Below the pieces are notes generated by a model that was not told the DNA's origin, made no database searches, and saw nothing but the letters and a program-made list of their open reading frames with translations. Shown in pieces: positions 10,198 to 21,244 of a stretch of 64,000 nucleotides of DNA. Both the position numbers and the translations under genes were made by a program. Positions within the stretch are counted from its first letter, which is position 1, and each line of letters begins with the position of its first letter. Source of the DNA: Cyrtodaria siliqua (taxonomy: Eukaryota; Mollusca; Bivalvia; Adapedonta; Hiatellidae); contig JAWPHD010010315.1 in NCBI GenBank assembly GCA_037043455.1, forward strand, positions 1 through 64,000, written 5' to 3'.

Positions 10198-11301
10198 GAT
10201 TTATTTTATTTTCTATACTTGTCAAAATAAGTACCCACGTAAAAAATATGTCAGAAATATTCTCATTGTTTTGTGTATTTCACACTTGATTAGAGATACG
10301 ATTGAACTGCAAAATAACTAGTTTAAATCGTTTACTCGGACATTTTAAAGCTTTCAAGTCGATATATCTTCTTAGAAATAAATGTTAACACTTATATAGC
10401 TGAATACATATGATTTTGTTAAGTACTTCGAATTGGTGGAGGCTGATGTTCCTTGTTCTAAAATATATCAACTAAACTTGTTTTGGCATCATGCTTAACT
10501 AGAATTACCACTACAAATGCGTTTGCAAAATATATTTTCGAAGTATTTAATTTTAACGCTGAATTACAGTTACATTTCCTCAAGATAAGTTAGGATTCTC
10601 CATTTTTTAGTCTAATATAGACGGACCATCTGCAATAAATTCGTAAAAGATTTATGCTTTTTTAAGAAGTGTATATCTTTAAGCAGACTTCGTTTCATGT
10701 GATGTGTTTTATCAGCACATTTCATGTTTTCATATAACGGGAGAGTAACAGTTTAAACAACAAAACAAAAGCCTACATGCTAGAGTTCAAAACAAATACT
10801 TATCACACACCTATTTTAAAATATATTTAAACTCAGAAATTCAGTTAAGATACAAAAGTGAGAAATTAGGAATTGTGTTCAGTTTACATTTTCAAAATGA
10901 TTTAAATATTGTTAAAATCATTATGGTGATATATGTTTGAGAATACATATTGTTTAAACCAGTGTTTAGAGTCACTAGGATGTTTTTAAATGTTTTTTGC
11001 ATCACTTTCTTTTAGTTTTTAAACAAAACACACACATTCAATAAATATTGTCCCAGAAATTGGGGAAAATAACCAATAGGATGTTCTTTTGTGTGAAAAC
11101 AATGACGATAAAGGTCCCAATACTGAAAATAAATCCACAGTTGTTGTTTACATTACTTATACGTAATACGATATGATCATGCACAACACTTGCTTATGGT
11201 GTTGGTCTATGTTTGTGTTGAACATATAGTATAACAGTACATCTTGAAGGTAAACACGGTAATGACGATTCATAAAACTCTTGTTTTAGACAATAGTATG
11301 A
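10198..11301. other. No feature recognised
   Basis: AT-rich intronic sequence of the PAN/EGF gene. No exon-like frame with splice signals and no repeat recognised. Confidence 0.35.
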
Positions 11302-11440
11302 TTTGCGTGTTTGGTTAGGTGAGAGGTGGAACGGGGAGGTATGTGGTTTGGTGTGTTTGGTTAGGTGAGAAGGGAGCGGAGACGAGTGAGGTTTGCGTGT
11401 TTGGTTAGGTGAGAGGGGAGCGGAGAGGAGTGAGGTTTGT
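11302..11440 (+). repeat. ~46 bp minisatellite, three units
   Basis: GTGTTTGGTTAGGTGAGA recurs near 11307, 11353 and 11397, each followed by a G/A-rich stretch. The proline/histidine-rich minus frame across it is a repeat artefact. Confidence 0.8.
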
Positions 11441-12179
11441 TTGGTGTACCCTGTGTCATATTTCACTCTTCAGATGAGTGCCCGATATTCAAAAGAGTGG
11501 CATTACACTGGTACATGAGCAAGAGTATTGCTCGAATCCAGTGTTCCATTTGTGTATTTGGGAATAGGAACAGGCTAGTTACAGTTTGGTAATTTAGCGT
11601 TATGAACGTCTAAATTGGGGACAATAAAACACTACGAATATGTTTTAATGATATTGCATTACATGGAACACGTGTTTAACTTGCAACTCTATTCAAAATG
11701 TGTTACATTTCCTAAGGTGTTGAGGCCAGAACAAATCAATTCATATTGTTTTGTATCCAATTACGGAAAAACATACTTTTCGGCAATGGGAAATGAGGCC
11801 GAATTTTTTGCTTCCAAAACGGTCTAAAAGCAATCGAAGTATTGCTAGATAAGTCATACAAAACCAAAAAGGAAAGCAGATGCATCATATTTTGAAACAA
11901 TTTCGGGCGTCTTGGCATTACTCTGTAAACGTAAACATTTTTAAAAAAACACAGTGTTTTCAAGACCGGTATTTTGTGTTTCCTACATGCAATTGATGTA
12001 TGGTGGTCCAGTTTCAGAACATTTTAGTAGTTAAATCAAACTTAGTGGAGTGTGTCTGGTGGTGGGGGCAGCAGGTCTGACGTTTTCAACCAATACGTTC
12101 TGAAACTATCACGTCGCATGTGTGTTATGTGATAACTGGAATATTACATTCGTGACTGTGTATTATTGACTTTAATATA
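11441..12179. other. No feature recognised
   Basis: Intronic, AT-rich. Short open frames here overlap on both strands and show no domain or splice support. Confidence 0.35.
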
Positions 12180-12221
12180 ACTCGTTGGATAAAGAAATAG
12201 ATATAATATTATCCAACTCGT
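12180..12221 (-). repeat. Short hairpin P6 with CGAG/CGAG block
   Basis: ACTCGTTGGATAA (12180-12192) faces TTATCCAACTCGT (12209-12221). Pairing is complete except that CTCG faces CTCG, which on the minus strand is CGAG facing CGAG. Confidence 0.65.
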
Positions 12222-12289
12222 CTATTTAACTTAATTCTCTACAGTCACTCATGAGTCATTACCATGGCATTACTGTGCCTGTGGCGGTT

Positions 12290-12580
12290 ATTACGATGGT
12301 GCCGAGCGGTTAGCATGATTGCATCTTGATACAGAAGTCCCTGGTTCCACTTCCTTAGATCCATATCTTATTCGGACAAGATAGATGAAGTTACTGTAAC
12401 AGTATGCCATATTTCATAGTGATGTAAATCCGTTGGTCTTCCGTGCATGAAGAGACATTCCATGTGCACGATAACGTCTGCGTTAATCATAAATATCCTG
12501 GAGGTAAACCCATTCTCAGACACGAAGCTGCCGTGATAATAAAAATTGTGTGTACAGTGGAATCGGAAGCAAGACAGAAA
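12290..12580 (+). mobile_element. tRNA-derived SINE, copy S1
   Basis: A tRNA-like head carries box A (GCCGAGCGGTTAGCATG) and box B (GGTTCCACTTCC) near 12302-12352. The body then shares 'atgtaaatccgttggtc', 'gcatgaagagac' and 'gtgcacg', and the end 'gctgccgtgataataaaaattgtgtg', with the copy at 41.7-42.0 kb. Two copies with the same head-body order support a SINE family. It lies in the PAN/EGF intron. Confidence 0.65.
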
Positions 12581-13678
12581 GAAAAAATTATTGGAAATAT
12601 AAGAAAGGTAGAAAATATCTTTAGGAAAGGCAAAAAACCCTGAAAATATACCTTCTAGTTGAACCAGTTTAGTTATGGTAGCAGCCGCTGGGATATACGA
12701 TGACGATGTAAGTCAATGACGTCTTGTCATTTTATTATTATTTCCGTTTCTGGAAATTTCGAAGGCTGTTCTAATGAAATCGGATTGACCTCGTCAATTT
12801 CAGTCAATCGGTATCAATTTGAATGATCCAAATACGGAAATCTGCGAAGAGTTATGGGTTTACGTAAAACGGGATGACGATCGTTTTGGTAAACAAGGAA
12901 AAGATCTTGCTCGGGGTGTATTTTGACCTGCGTCGTTTCTTTTGCAAAATTTTTATTTTTGCATTGTTACGGCAATTTTCATTTTTCCGTTTACGATAAT
13001 AGAATATTTCGTTTTTAATCGCGTTATTTTTCAGATTGTCAACATATTGGATTCATTCAGTTTGCTTGATTCTTGCAAGCGATACCATAGATTCGCGACG
13101 GACGCGAGCTGTACTCTCTATCAGTAATCACTTTGTTCTTTTGTATCATATTTTTTATTTCTAGGAAATGATTGACTCTAAACCAAAGAGGGACACTTTT
13201 TTAGCGTCTTTTTTTTAAGAGTGGAGGTATAAACTGTAATCGCAGATGGTTTAAATTGAAAACAAATATAGTCATGGCTCATCGATCACAATGCCAAGTT
13301 TGCATACAGGATTTGTTGTCTTTTCACATATAATGTAATAACATATTTCTATATACATATGGGGGCGAAAGAACGAAAACATGAAATGTCGGAAACATAA
13401 TAATTTCACGGTTGGCAGAACATCTTGTTGCGTGGTTTCATGGACGAAAGAACAACAATTTGAAACTTTCACTGCGAAAGAACGAAACTTTACCGCGAAA
13501 GAACTTTCATATGTTTGCCCATGAAAACGAGTATGAGGTAAAACGAGCAACTTTAAAATTCGAATTTTCATTATTTTGACATCAAAACCAGGAAACTATG
13601 CATTTCGAGTTGTTCGAGTTGTTGTACATTTGCACAGAAGAAACAAAAGAAAGTGGCGTTAACGGCCACAACACATAC
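12581..13678 (-). other. 5' part of intron 1 of the PAN/EGF gene
   Basis: Follows the GTATGT donor of exon 1. AT-rich, with several short repeats of 'cgaaagaac' near 13365-13505. No further exon identified. Confidence 0.4.
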
Positions 13679-13976
13679 CTCTTTGCAGTGCCATGTCATC
13701 CGGGTTAGCCATAATTTGGGATTGGTCGTTAGATAGACCGCATTCTCCCGTCTGTCTGTTGTAATTTGCTCCGACACACCTGTAAGGTATAACGCGCGAC
13801 TGGCACGCGCTAGCACATCCGATGACTGACAGTCCTTTATATACCTCAGAGACATTAGAAAATTGTTTCCCGCTAGATCGTGTAAAGTGTTCATTCCGTA
13901 CAATAGCTTGAGCATAGTGGGAAAATGAACTTCCCACAAACTGAACAAACGTTAATAAAAGCACGTCACAACGCAT
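13679..13976 (-). CDS. First coding exon: signal peptide plus PAN/apple-like domain
   Basis: Starts at ATG 13976-13974 in a good context (ACC before ATG). Residues 1-24 form a hydrophobic signal peptide (MRCDVLLLTF...). Residues ~25-99 carry a PAN/apple pattern: GLSVIGCASACQS (C54, C58), YRCVGANYN (C67) and TGECGLSND (C79). PAN domains bind proteins or carbohydrates outside the cell. The exon ends CAAAGAG|GTATGT, one base into a codon (phase 1); reading past this donor meets a stop within five codons. Phase 1 matches the EGF exons at 6516 and 5991, and joining G|AT gives the Asp that begins the cbEGF consensus. I infer one secreted PAN-EGF gene with a ~7.2 kb intron; intervening exons cannot be excluded. 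Confidence 0.83.
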
Positions 13977-14420
13977 GGTTTTATATTGTCCGTTTGTTAC
14001 TTTTAACAGTTATTTTATGCAAAATCAACATTTAACGAAATTTATTTATAAATCTTGCAGTCCTACCATCGGCCGTCGCAAGGCATTCTATCCTAGTAAA
14101 TGAATCACGTAACAATACGACTGATGGCGTTGATGTTACATTTGTAATGAGTTCTAATACGGTGAAATAACAGATGGGAGTATATACCTGTCTATTTGAA
14201 ATAAATTGGATTGTATAATGATATGTATGGCAATAACCAATCACATGTTCGTTATGCAAAAGTCAAAAGAGAGGGCGCTATTCATGATTGACTTAAGTTC
14301 AAATGACGTGTGTTAATCTGATGTGTTATATTGGCCAACACATTTGCATCACACTGATTTACGATAGGGTAGGTAAACTAAGAGATTTCGATGATTATAT
14401 TATTGATTTGTATCTGACTG
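13977..14420 (-). promoter_or_regulatory. Presumed 5' flank of the PAN/EGF gene
   Basis: Immediately upstream of the first ATG on the minus strand. AT-rich. I see no convincing TATA box, so the assignment rests on position only. Confidence 0.25.
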
Positions 14421-14690
14421 CAATAAATACTGAAAAGTGGATCCCTTGGAAGCAACACTTACAAGCAAGAGATAAAAGTAGCAGACTCGGTTTTATTGAG
14501 TCTGTTCACTAGAGGTAATGTTGAGTGCAACACCTCTCACGCCTCCTAGCACCGGCTAAAGCGATATTCTATTTTAAAGCCATACAGATTGAACACCTCA
14601 ATGACACTCCGAGCAGTCAGTGGTTGAGCAGTTTGGAACTTTCTGTAACCGCGAAATTCACAGTTTCTAAAAATCCGATTACGCACCGAG
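14421..14690 (+). mobile_element. Family B hairpin element, copy B1
   Basis: Starts 'aataaatactgaaaagtggatcccttggaagcaac'. Hairpin 1 is CAGACTC 14482-14488 with GAGTCTG 14498-14504. Hairpin 2 pairs AGAGGT with ACCTCT (14532-14537). Then comes 'cacgcctcctagcaccggct' and the 'gcgatattctattttaaagcc' tail shared by family B. SINE S2 is inserted at its distal side. Confidence 0.65.
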
Positions 14691-14980
14691 TTCAACGAAA
14701 AAGGGGGCGTCCGTGGCCGAGTGGTTAGAGTCTCTGACTTGCAATAACTTGCCCCTCACCGCTGTAGGTTCGATCCCTCAGTGGCCTAGTAATCTTTATG
14801 TGAGGAAGCTATCCAGCTGGCTTGCGGAACGTCGGTTCTATCCAGGTGCCCGCCCGTGCACGAAAACTGCCCGGAGGGGCACTTGGGGTCTTCCTCCACC
14901 AGTAGAAGCTGGAAAGTCGCCATATGACCTAAGCTGTTGGTGCGACTATAAAATCCAATTCAATTCAATTCAACGAAAAA
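14691..14980 (+). mobile_element. tRNA-derived SINE S2 with 12 bp target duplication
   Basis: The tRNA-like head (box A GGCCGAGTGGTTAGAG, box B GGTTCGATCCC) lies at about 14708-14780. A GC-rich conserved body follows ('gaagctatccagctgg', 'gtgcccgcccgtgcac', 'gctggaaagtcgccatatgacct'), and the element ends in an (AATTC)-type tail. It is bounded by identical 12-mers TTCAACGAAAAA at 14691-14702 and 14969-14980. The body closely resembles the molluscan V/Meta-type SINEs (RUDI-like, from memory). The 106-codon plus frame is a SINE artefact. Confidence 0.88.
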
Positions 14981-15503
14981 GACGGAGCGATGAATCATTT
15001 GATTTTATCTGCATATTTATTAAAAAATTGTAGTATTTATGTCATGGTTATAGTAGCTCTACTGACCCAAGGCTTAACGGATGGTTGTCCGTCCTCCGCC
15101 CGCCCGTCGTCCGACTGTTTACTAAAGACGATATGACCTTCATTCGATATTTACAAAAACAAAAATCCAGATTGTTGATATGACCTAAAACTCGGAGAAG
15201 ATTGAATACCATCTAAATCAAACTAGTAACACCAGAAATATGTCTCCTTGATTAGTCAAACAATTATGCTATCATTGTCCTCATTAATACGATAGGGTCT
15301 TCATTCTTTCAACCTAGACACTATTGTTGAATTTAATGAATGCTCTTACACATTGTAGCATGGTCACGGACAATTCTCTTTATTCAGACACAGGTGTAAA
15401 TCGTTTAATTGAAAATAAGACCTGTCAGAATAACTGTGAGAATAACTGAGAATAACAGTTAGAATAACTGAAATAGAGCTGAAATGGACATGCTACAAAA
15501 CAA
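14981..15503. other. No gene recognised
   Basis: AT-rich. A CG-rich patch near 15085-15115 ('gtccgtcctccgcccgccc') resembles the ends of bivalve dispersed repeats, but I cannot delimit one. Confidence 0.3.
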
Positions 15504-15602
15504 ATAGAGTATGCTTTCATCTCGTTGGTTAATTTAAACACCTCGATGGGCTACGCCCATCTCGATGTTTAAACGAACCAACTCAATGAAACCATACTCT
15601 AT
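15504..15602 (-). repeat. Long hairpin P3 with CGAG mismatch blocks
   Basis: Arms 15504-15551 and 15555-15602 pair at about 39 of 48 positions around a TAC loop. Two mismatch blocks are CTCG facing CTCG (15543-15546 with 15561-15564) and CTCG facing CTCA (15521-15524 with 15581-15584). On the minus strand these read CGAG/CGAG and CGAG/TGAG. A third block (AA/CG) does not fit the pattern. Confidence 0.8.
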
Positions 15603-16679
15603 CTATTACTTATAGTCATAAACCTTGACTGATCTAGATTTGCTTTATTTATTTACCATTTTGTTACAGTTACTGCTCTAGCACATTAATCAGCCCTCCT
15701 ACTCGGTCAGATTGTTGATCTTAATAAAAACTTAGAAACTTTGAAAAGAACTAGATAAACTATTCAACAGCAGAGTTATGACCCTTGATTTATCGAGGTT
15801 TTATATTTTGTAATATGATTTTTTTTAAATCTCTGAGTACTTAATTGTCTGGGACAATTTTTGTTTTCAAAATTTGGTCAGTTTGTTTATATCAGCTTGA
15901 AAACGTTCAATACACAGCGACATTTGTTCAGAATCAGGAGATTTGTGGCCCTTCATTGAATGACAATTGACATGTTTTGTTTTGTTAACACTACATGTAC
16001 TTGTATTGCCACCATCCCGCACAATTTCCCACCTTTTTTCACGACAACCTCTCCCCAACTCTTTTTTGAATATTGTTTGTTAAGTCATCTCGTCCATAGA
16101 AGAACGCGTAGAGGAAAAAAAAGCTATTCATGTTAGACTAGAAACAGCAGAATTATTTCCCTTAACTGAAAAAAAATTTGCTAAACTTTGCTTATTTAAT
16201 AGTTTAGCTGCTTCATTTTTCACCTGATGTTTGTAAAGTGTCATCAAATGTTAATATCAATAAAGCTCGGGTAACTTTGAAATCAAACCATACATGTATC
16301 CTACTCACTCCCCATGAGACACTATGCCCGCCTCCTCGCCGCTTCCGGTTTTTTATGGAAAGATTTTATTGTATGAAATTATCGTGGTCATAAAAGAAGG
16401 CGTGGACAAATTCAAATCCTAGCCATGTTGGAATAGACAAAGCAGAAGTATGACCCTTGGAGTATTTAATAAATGCTAAGCTTTGCTTTGTTAACACTAT
16501 AGCTCTTTGCATACATTATTTGATATTTGATATTTCAGTAAGAGTTAGGAATATCAGCCATACATAGCAACCAATACAAGACACCTCCGCGTCATTTGTT
16601 AGAGCATACAATTTGTTTTTGCATTGATACCACCAAATCAAGGAGTAGATGTTTATCAATGAGATACACATCATTAACA
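15603..16679. other. No feature recognised
   Basis: AT-rich; no exon or definable repeat. The phrase 'tatgacccttg' and similar recurs (15778, 16450), suggesting very old repeat units. Confidence 0.3.
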
Positions 16680-17284
16680 TTAATTATAAACATCATACAA
16701 CAATAATTATAAACACCATACAACAATAATTATAAACATCATACAACAATAATTATAACCACCATACAACAATAATTATAAAAATCATACAACAATAATT
16801 ATAAACATCATACAACAAAAATTATAAACATCATACAACAATAATTATAAACATCATACAACAATAATTATAAACACCATACAACAATAACTATAAACAC
16901 CATACAACATAAATTATGAACACCTTACAACAATAATTATAAACACCATACAACAATAATTATAAACACCATATAACAATAATTATAAACACCATACAAC
17001 AATAACTATAAACATCATACAACAATAATTATAAACACCATACAACAATAACTATAAACACCATACAACAATAACTATAAACATAATACAACATTAATTA
17101 TAAACACCATACAACATTAATTATAAACACCATACAAAAATAATTATAAACACCATACAACATTAATTATAAACACCATACAACAATAACTATAAACATC
17201 ATACAACAATAATTATAAATACCATACAACAATAATTATAAACACCATACAACAATAATTATAAACACCATACAACAATAATTT
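16680..17284 (+). repeat. 22-23 bp AT-rich minisatellite, ~27 units
   Basis: Head-to-tail copies of AATTATAAACACCATACAACAAT-type units (variants hold 'catcat' or 'acta'). It ends abruptly at 'atttaaatgagcgataaagcccc', which resembles the inverted start of a family E repeat. Confidence 0.95.
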
Positions 17285-17504
17285 AAATGAGCGATAAAGC
17301 CCCTTTGGGGCCTCTTGCTACACCCCCACGATGGAAGTTATGTGATAAAATGCGGTAAATTGGTAATAAACGAATTCAAATGTCATTTGCAGGGTTATTG
17401 GTTATGCATAACTCGGATATCACTGAAAATAGAAGTAAACATAAATCTTTGGCCGGAGTCTGGTAAGCAGTCTAGACAATACACAATAGATCTGTAACGC
17501 TTAT

Positions 17505-17795
17505 AGTTTGCAAGTTAAACACATTTTATCGTTTTTCATATCTCGACAGTGTCTACTTTTAGCAGTGAGCGCAATTCTCAGTTTTATTGCGCTGCCATAC
17601 TGGAATACCACGCCGTAGAAACATAGCATAATACCCCACACTATCACTGACACCGGGTCGAACAGTCCTAATATAGCACTACCATGTCCACGCTGAACGT
17701 CAATCATGTATTTGGTCAAACCCGGCCGGGGATCAAACACACGGCCTCCTGTATTCCAGACAGATACTCTATCACATCGACACCGCAATGGGCCG
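17505..17795 (-). mobile_element. tRNA-derived SINE S3
   Basis: On the minus strand a tRNA-like head at about 17770-17710 has stem CTGT / ACAG around loop CTGGAAT (anticodon-position GGA) and box B GTGTTTGATCCCC. The body follows ('ggactgttcgacccggtgtcag', 'gcagcgcaataaaactgag', 'tgcgctcactgctaaaagtag'). Only one copy is in the window, so family status is from memory of similar bivalve SINEs. Confidence 0.6.
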
Positions 17796-17819
17796 TCATG
17801 AAAGTTAGCTAATTAGTTT

Positions 17820-18080
17820 TACCGTGTTTCAAGAGAAATCAATTATTGCCAGGTATTACGAGGAGGATATGAAAACTGTTAATTTCAAATCTGATTTATA
17901 AATATATATAAGCCTGATTTGCACTGGCTATAGAGATCATAATGAATTGTTAATGGTCTCTGGTGCAAAGATCGTACTTCTTAGCGATTCAAATGACTCA
18001 ATACGGTTATTGATCGAGATTCTGTCATTTTAAACACGTACGAATGTAGCGATGCATACAGATATGGTTTTAAGGGGATA
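17820..18080 (+). repeat. Dispersed segment paralogous to the 43.6 and 45.8 kb flanks of family B copies
   Basis: 'caggtattacgaggaggatatga' (about 17850) matches 43678-43700, and 'ggttattgatcgaga...acgaatgtagcgatgcat' (about 18006-18055) matches 45842-45890. Both partners flank family B copies, as here (B2 at 18500). This suggests a larger composite element. Confidence 0.45.
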
Positions 18081-18093
18081 TTTCCCCGGGAGG

Positions 18094-18466
18094 CCATCTA
18101 TGCGGTAGGTCACTGGACCATATATGCGATAGGTGTCTGGGGCATCTATGCGGTAGGTCACTGGACCATCTACGCAATATGCTCTGGGTCACATATGCGA
18201 TAGGTCGCTGGCCCAACTATGCGGTAGGTCACTGGACCATCTATGCGGTAGGTCACTGGGCCTTCTATGCGATATGTCACTGGACCATCTACGCGATAGG
18301 TCACATGACGATCTATGTGGTTACTCCCTGGGCCATATATGCGATAGGTCAAAGGGCCATCTATGCGATAGGTCACTGGACCATATATGTGATAGGTCAC
18401 TGGGTCATCTATGCGGTAGGTCACTGGACTATTTATGCGATAGGTCAAAGGGTCATCTATATGATA
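18094..18466 (+). repeat. 24 bp minisatellite, ~15 units
   Basis: Units of CTATGCGGTAGGTCACTGGACCAT type with GCGATAGG variants. Because 24 is a multiple of 3, long repetitive frames open on both strands (YAVGHWTI- and DGPVTYRI-like); these are artefacts. It sits just upstream of family B copy B2. Confidence 0.95.
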
Positions 18467-18499
18467 CCCATTTTTGTTGTGTATTCATTATATATATAT

Positions 18500-18665
18500 A
18501 CATTCTGAAAAGGGTATCCGTCGGACGCAGCAAGCACACGAAAGAGAGAAAAAGTAGCATACTCGGTTTTACTGAGTCTGTTCATCATGTTCATGAGACG
18601 TATATGTAAGGTGTAAATCCTCTCACGGCCCCTAGCATCGGCGTAAGCGGTATTCTATTTTAAAA
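18500..18665 (+). mobile_element. Family B hairpin element, copy B2 (decayed)
   Basis: Begins 'catactgaaaagggtatcc', has 'gcatactcggttttactgagtctg', a disrupted second stem, 'cctctcacggcccctagcatcggcgtaagcggtattctatttt'. Hairpin 1 keeps only part of its pairing. Confidence 0.6.
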
Positions 18666-18759
18666 AAAAAATATAGTGTCCTATAGAAACCACATCGTCC
18701 GAACGCAATGACATCGTAGGTCCGCACTGTACTGCAAACGAGGACTTGCAACTACAATG

Positions 18760-19110
18760 AAAGAGACAAAAACAACAGAAAGGGTGGTGAAGACAGGGTT
18801 ACCGACTTGAAACGGTCAGTAGGCAATAAGGCCTACTGGTTAGCTTGAATCGATTTTATATGCGCACAATCCTCGCTATTATCCTGTCTTCAGCACCCAA
18901 ATAGAGAAGACAGTGTAAACAAAACTACATGGAACAAAAAAAACAACAGAAAGGGTAGTGAAGACACTTTACCGACTTGGAACGGTCAGTAGGCAATAAG
19001 GCCTACTGGTTAGCTTGAATCGATTTTATATTCGCACAATCCTCGCTATTAGCCTGTCTAAAACGCCCAAATAGACAAGACAGTGTAAACAAAACTAAAT
19101 CCCATCAAAA
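18760..19110 (-). mobile_element. Family C retroelement 3' tail, internally duplicated
   Basis: Two ~180 bp copies (about 18770-18925 and 18945-19100) share 'acagaaagggt.gtgaagaca', 'taccgacttg.aacggtcagtaggcaataaggcctactgg' and 'cgcacaatcctcgctatt'. Each holds the hairpin CAGTAGGC / GCCTACTG. This is the 3' non-coding part (minus strand) of the element whose coding end lies at 19279-19704. Confidence 0.65.
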
Positions 19111-19278
19111 GAAAATCTCTAACAATAAAGTCCACATCCAGAGAAACTAACTAAAGATACACATACAAAATAATAAACATCTCAGGATGTATCCAGAATC
19201 GTACTGAACAACCATAGTAGTTGCAGCTAAAGAGAAAACCAATCTAGGGTACGACCAGAAAATCCGAGGGACGAAAGC

Positions 19279-19704
19279 TCATGCACTCACCTCCCTTAGT
19301 TGGGGTTTCAGTAGGTACAATGATAGAGTCCAAAGAGGTAGTCCAGTCATCGCACAAGTGAAAAGTGAAGCGTAATGACTGACTGTAGAGGGGTCAATCA
19401 CTAAACATGCAGTGCGCTGTAAAACCAAAGGATTATATCCTTTTTTGACGAACTTCCTGATTAAATTTGTAAAGCGTTCAGGAAACCCGTCAGACCCCTT
19501 TAACTTTCGAAGTTTATAGACCACATCCCCATAAAATGAGGGTTGTGATATGCCTAGTCGCAGAAGTGTTTTAAGGTTGGTGTTGTACTTTTCCAGCCAC
19601 ACATATATACATATATATATATACACCCACAAGCCGGCCTTAGCGAGGTACTCGTTATAGGACCTTCTTGTTGGAAATGCCCCGGTGTTTATATAGTCGT
19701 ACAC
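19279..19704 (-). pseudogene. C-terminal fragment of a retroelement reverse-transcriptase protein
   Basis: A 141-codon frame whose distal part reads LLRLGISQPSFYGDVVYKLR, a basic RKFVKKGYNP stretch, LQRTACLVID, and SHYASLF.CAMTG. The same block is partly encoded at 8.3-8.6 kb and 48.5 kb, so it is repeat-borne. I recall it as the C-terminus of RT proteins widespread in bivalves (YLDD-type, perhaps Penelope-like); the catalytic RT domain itself is absent here. Residues about 28-35 (YIYICIYV) are encoded by a TATA(CA) microsatellite at ~19600-19625 expanded within the frame. The 3' tail lies at 18760-19110. Confidence 0.6.
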
Positions 19705-20614
19705 ATATACAAATTGCTATTAATACATTTTCCTTTTCTTCAAGGGTATATATACAATTGTATCAACAACTAACTTTATGAACAGAAACGTATTCATATG
19801 TAAAATGTAACAAATAATAATGCAGCAGTGAATGTTGCTGTTTGCTCTCATCTTAAATATGCCGAGAACGTGAGGGAACCATTACGTTGAATCCCTAACA
19901 TGTGTATGTACATATAAATATATACTTATCCACTGTAGGGAAAGTGCGAATCGTGTTTGAGTTTGTAGATATCAACACGCTAGTATGTAGACAGATATAT
20001 GATGGATTGTAGATGTGGAAACTCATATTTGGCAAATAATTGTGATTTTACAAACGTATTCTCCATAAAACAGTACAGTATCTGTCTATCTGTGTTACAT
20101 TTACACAATGTACGTGACTCTCAGGTGACCACATCGAGTTTACAACGTGGAAGTCTGTATTTTATATTATCAGACGGTTTATATGGTAAGAACTTGTATA
20201 TAAGAACGTTACTGCCTCATATTTCATCAAACTACATTTGCTGGATTAGTTTAATTGTATTTCAATATGATCTGGACTTCAAAACTACATTTAAGCCAAA
20301 AGAAAATATATATTTTGTCTTGATTGGTATTTTTTTTAAACGGTTAATATTGCCGTTTAGCTCAACTGTTCCTTATTTTCAAAGTCACGGTTGGTAAAAT
20401 ATTATGTTTTATTAATTTTATAACATCTTAACGAGAGTTTTAGGGGATATAATTTTTCGCGCGACCGCATGCCTGTTCCTTCATCCCGGTTTTTCCGGTG
20501 ACTGATTTAGTGTGTTAAGTTCAACCGTTTGCCCTATATACTTCATATTTCATAGAAATATATCAACTAAAACAAGTAACGGTCACCTCTGTATCAATTG
20601 TTTGAAACAGTTTT
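19705..20614. other. No gene supported
   Basis: A 132-codon plus frame (19999-20397) begins MMDCRCGN but has no recognisable domain, no splice support and AT-driven composition. I treat it as chance. Otherwise AT-rich unique sequence. Confidence 0.35.
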
Positions 20615-21000
20615 TAGCTCGATTATTCGAAGAATATTGAGAGATATCCTACTCACCACGGCGTCGGCGTCGTTGTTGGCGTTGGCGTCGGCGTCGACGT
20701 CCCCAGCTTCACCTGAAAGTTTTTGTGCACTAGATTTATAACTTCAACACTACTGAAGCTATTGCATTAAATTTTATACTAATGTTTACCATCAGATTCT
20801 GCACCTTATCCAACAATCCCCATAACTCTTCCTTGCATTTTGACAACGTTATGGCACTTTGATTGTCATGTCTTTACCTTAAAGTTTTTGTACAATAGAT
20901 TTATAACTTTAACACTACTGAAGTTACTGCATTAAAACTTTATACTAATGTAACACTTCAAATTCTGCATCTTATCCAACAATCTCCATAACCCTTCCTT
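20615..21000 (+). repeat. Dispersed repeat (family D), left-end type
   Basis: Starts 'tttttagctcgattattcgaag', then a (GGCGTC)n-rich block 20658-20700, then two ~180 bp internal units ('agtttttgt.cac.agatttataact' ... 'ccttcc..cattttgacaa..ttatgg'). The same start and GGCGTC block occur inverted at 26925-27008. This is a well-known bivalve repeat style. Confidence 0.65.
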
Positions 21001-21240
21001 CCATTTTGACAAAATTATGGCGCCTGAATTGGTACAAATGTAATTTCTACATAGAAGTTTATAGGAAAAACACTTCAAAATCTTCTTCCCCGAAACAAAA
21101 AGGGCTGCAGCTTAGATATGTGATATGTAGCATCGTCTAGTAATCCTCTACCAAATTTGCTCAAATGGTGACCCTGGGGTCAGAATTAGACCCACTCCTA
21201 GGGCAAAAGAGGTGAAACATGAGGGTGTGGGTGGGCCCCC
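21001..21240 (-). repeat. Family E repeat fragment, inverted
   Basis: The minus strand carries the family E order: 'gaccccagggtcaccatttgagcaaatttggtagagg', then 'cttcttccccgaaac' reversed, matching the units at 1.9-3.5 kb. Confidence 0.6.
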
Positions 21241-21244
21241 TGAG

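Noticed and set aside
13571..13948. 125-codon minus frame overlapping the PAN exon
   Set aside because: Off-frame shadow; the other frame has a signal peptide, PAN cysteines and a matching splice donor.
14713..15033. 106-codon plus frame
   Set aside because: Reads through the tRNA-derived head and body of SINE S2.
18170..18609. Overlapping repetitive frames on both strands (DGPVTYRI, YAVGHWTI)
   Set aside because: Caused by the 24 bp minisatellite; open on both strands at once, as expected for a repeat of 3n length.
19999..20397. 132-codon plus frame (MMDCRCGN..)
   Set aside because: No domain, no splice context, composition follows local AT content.
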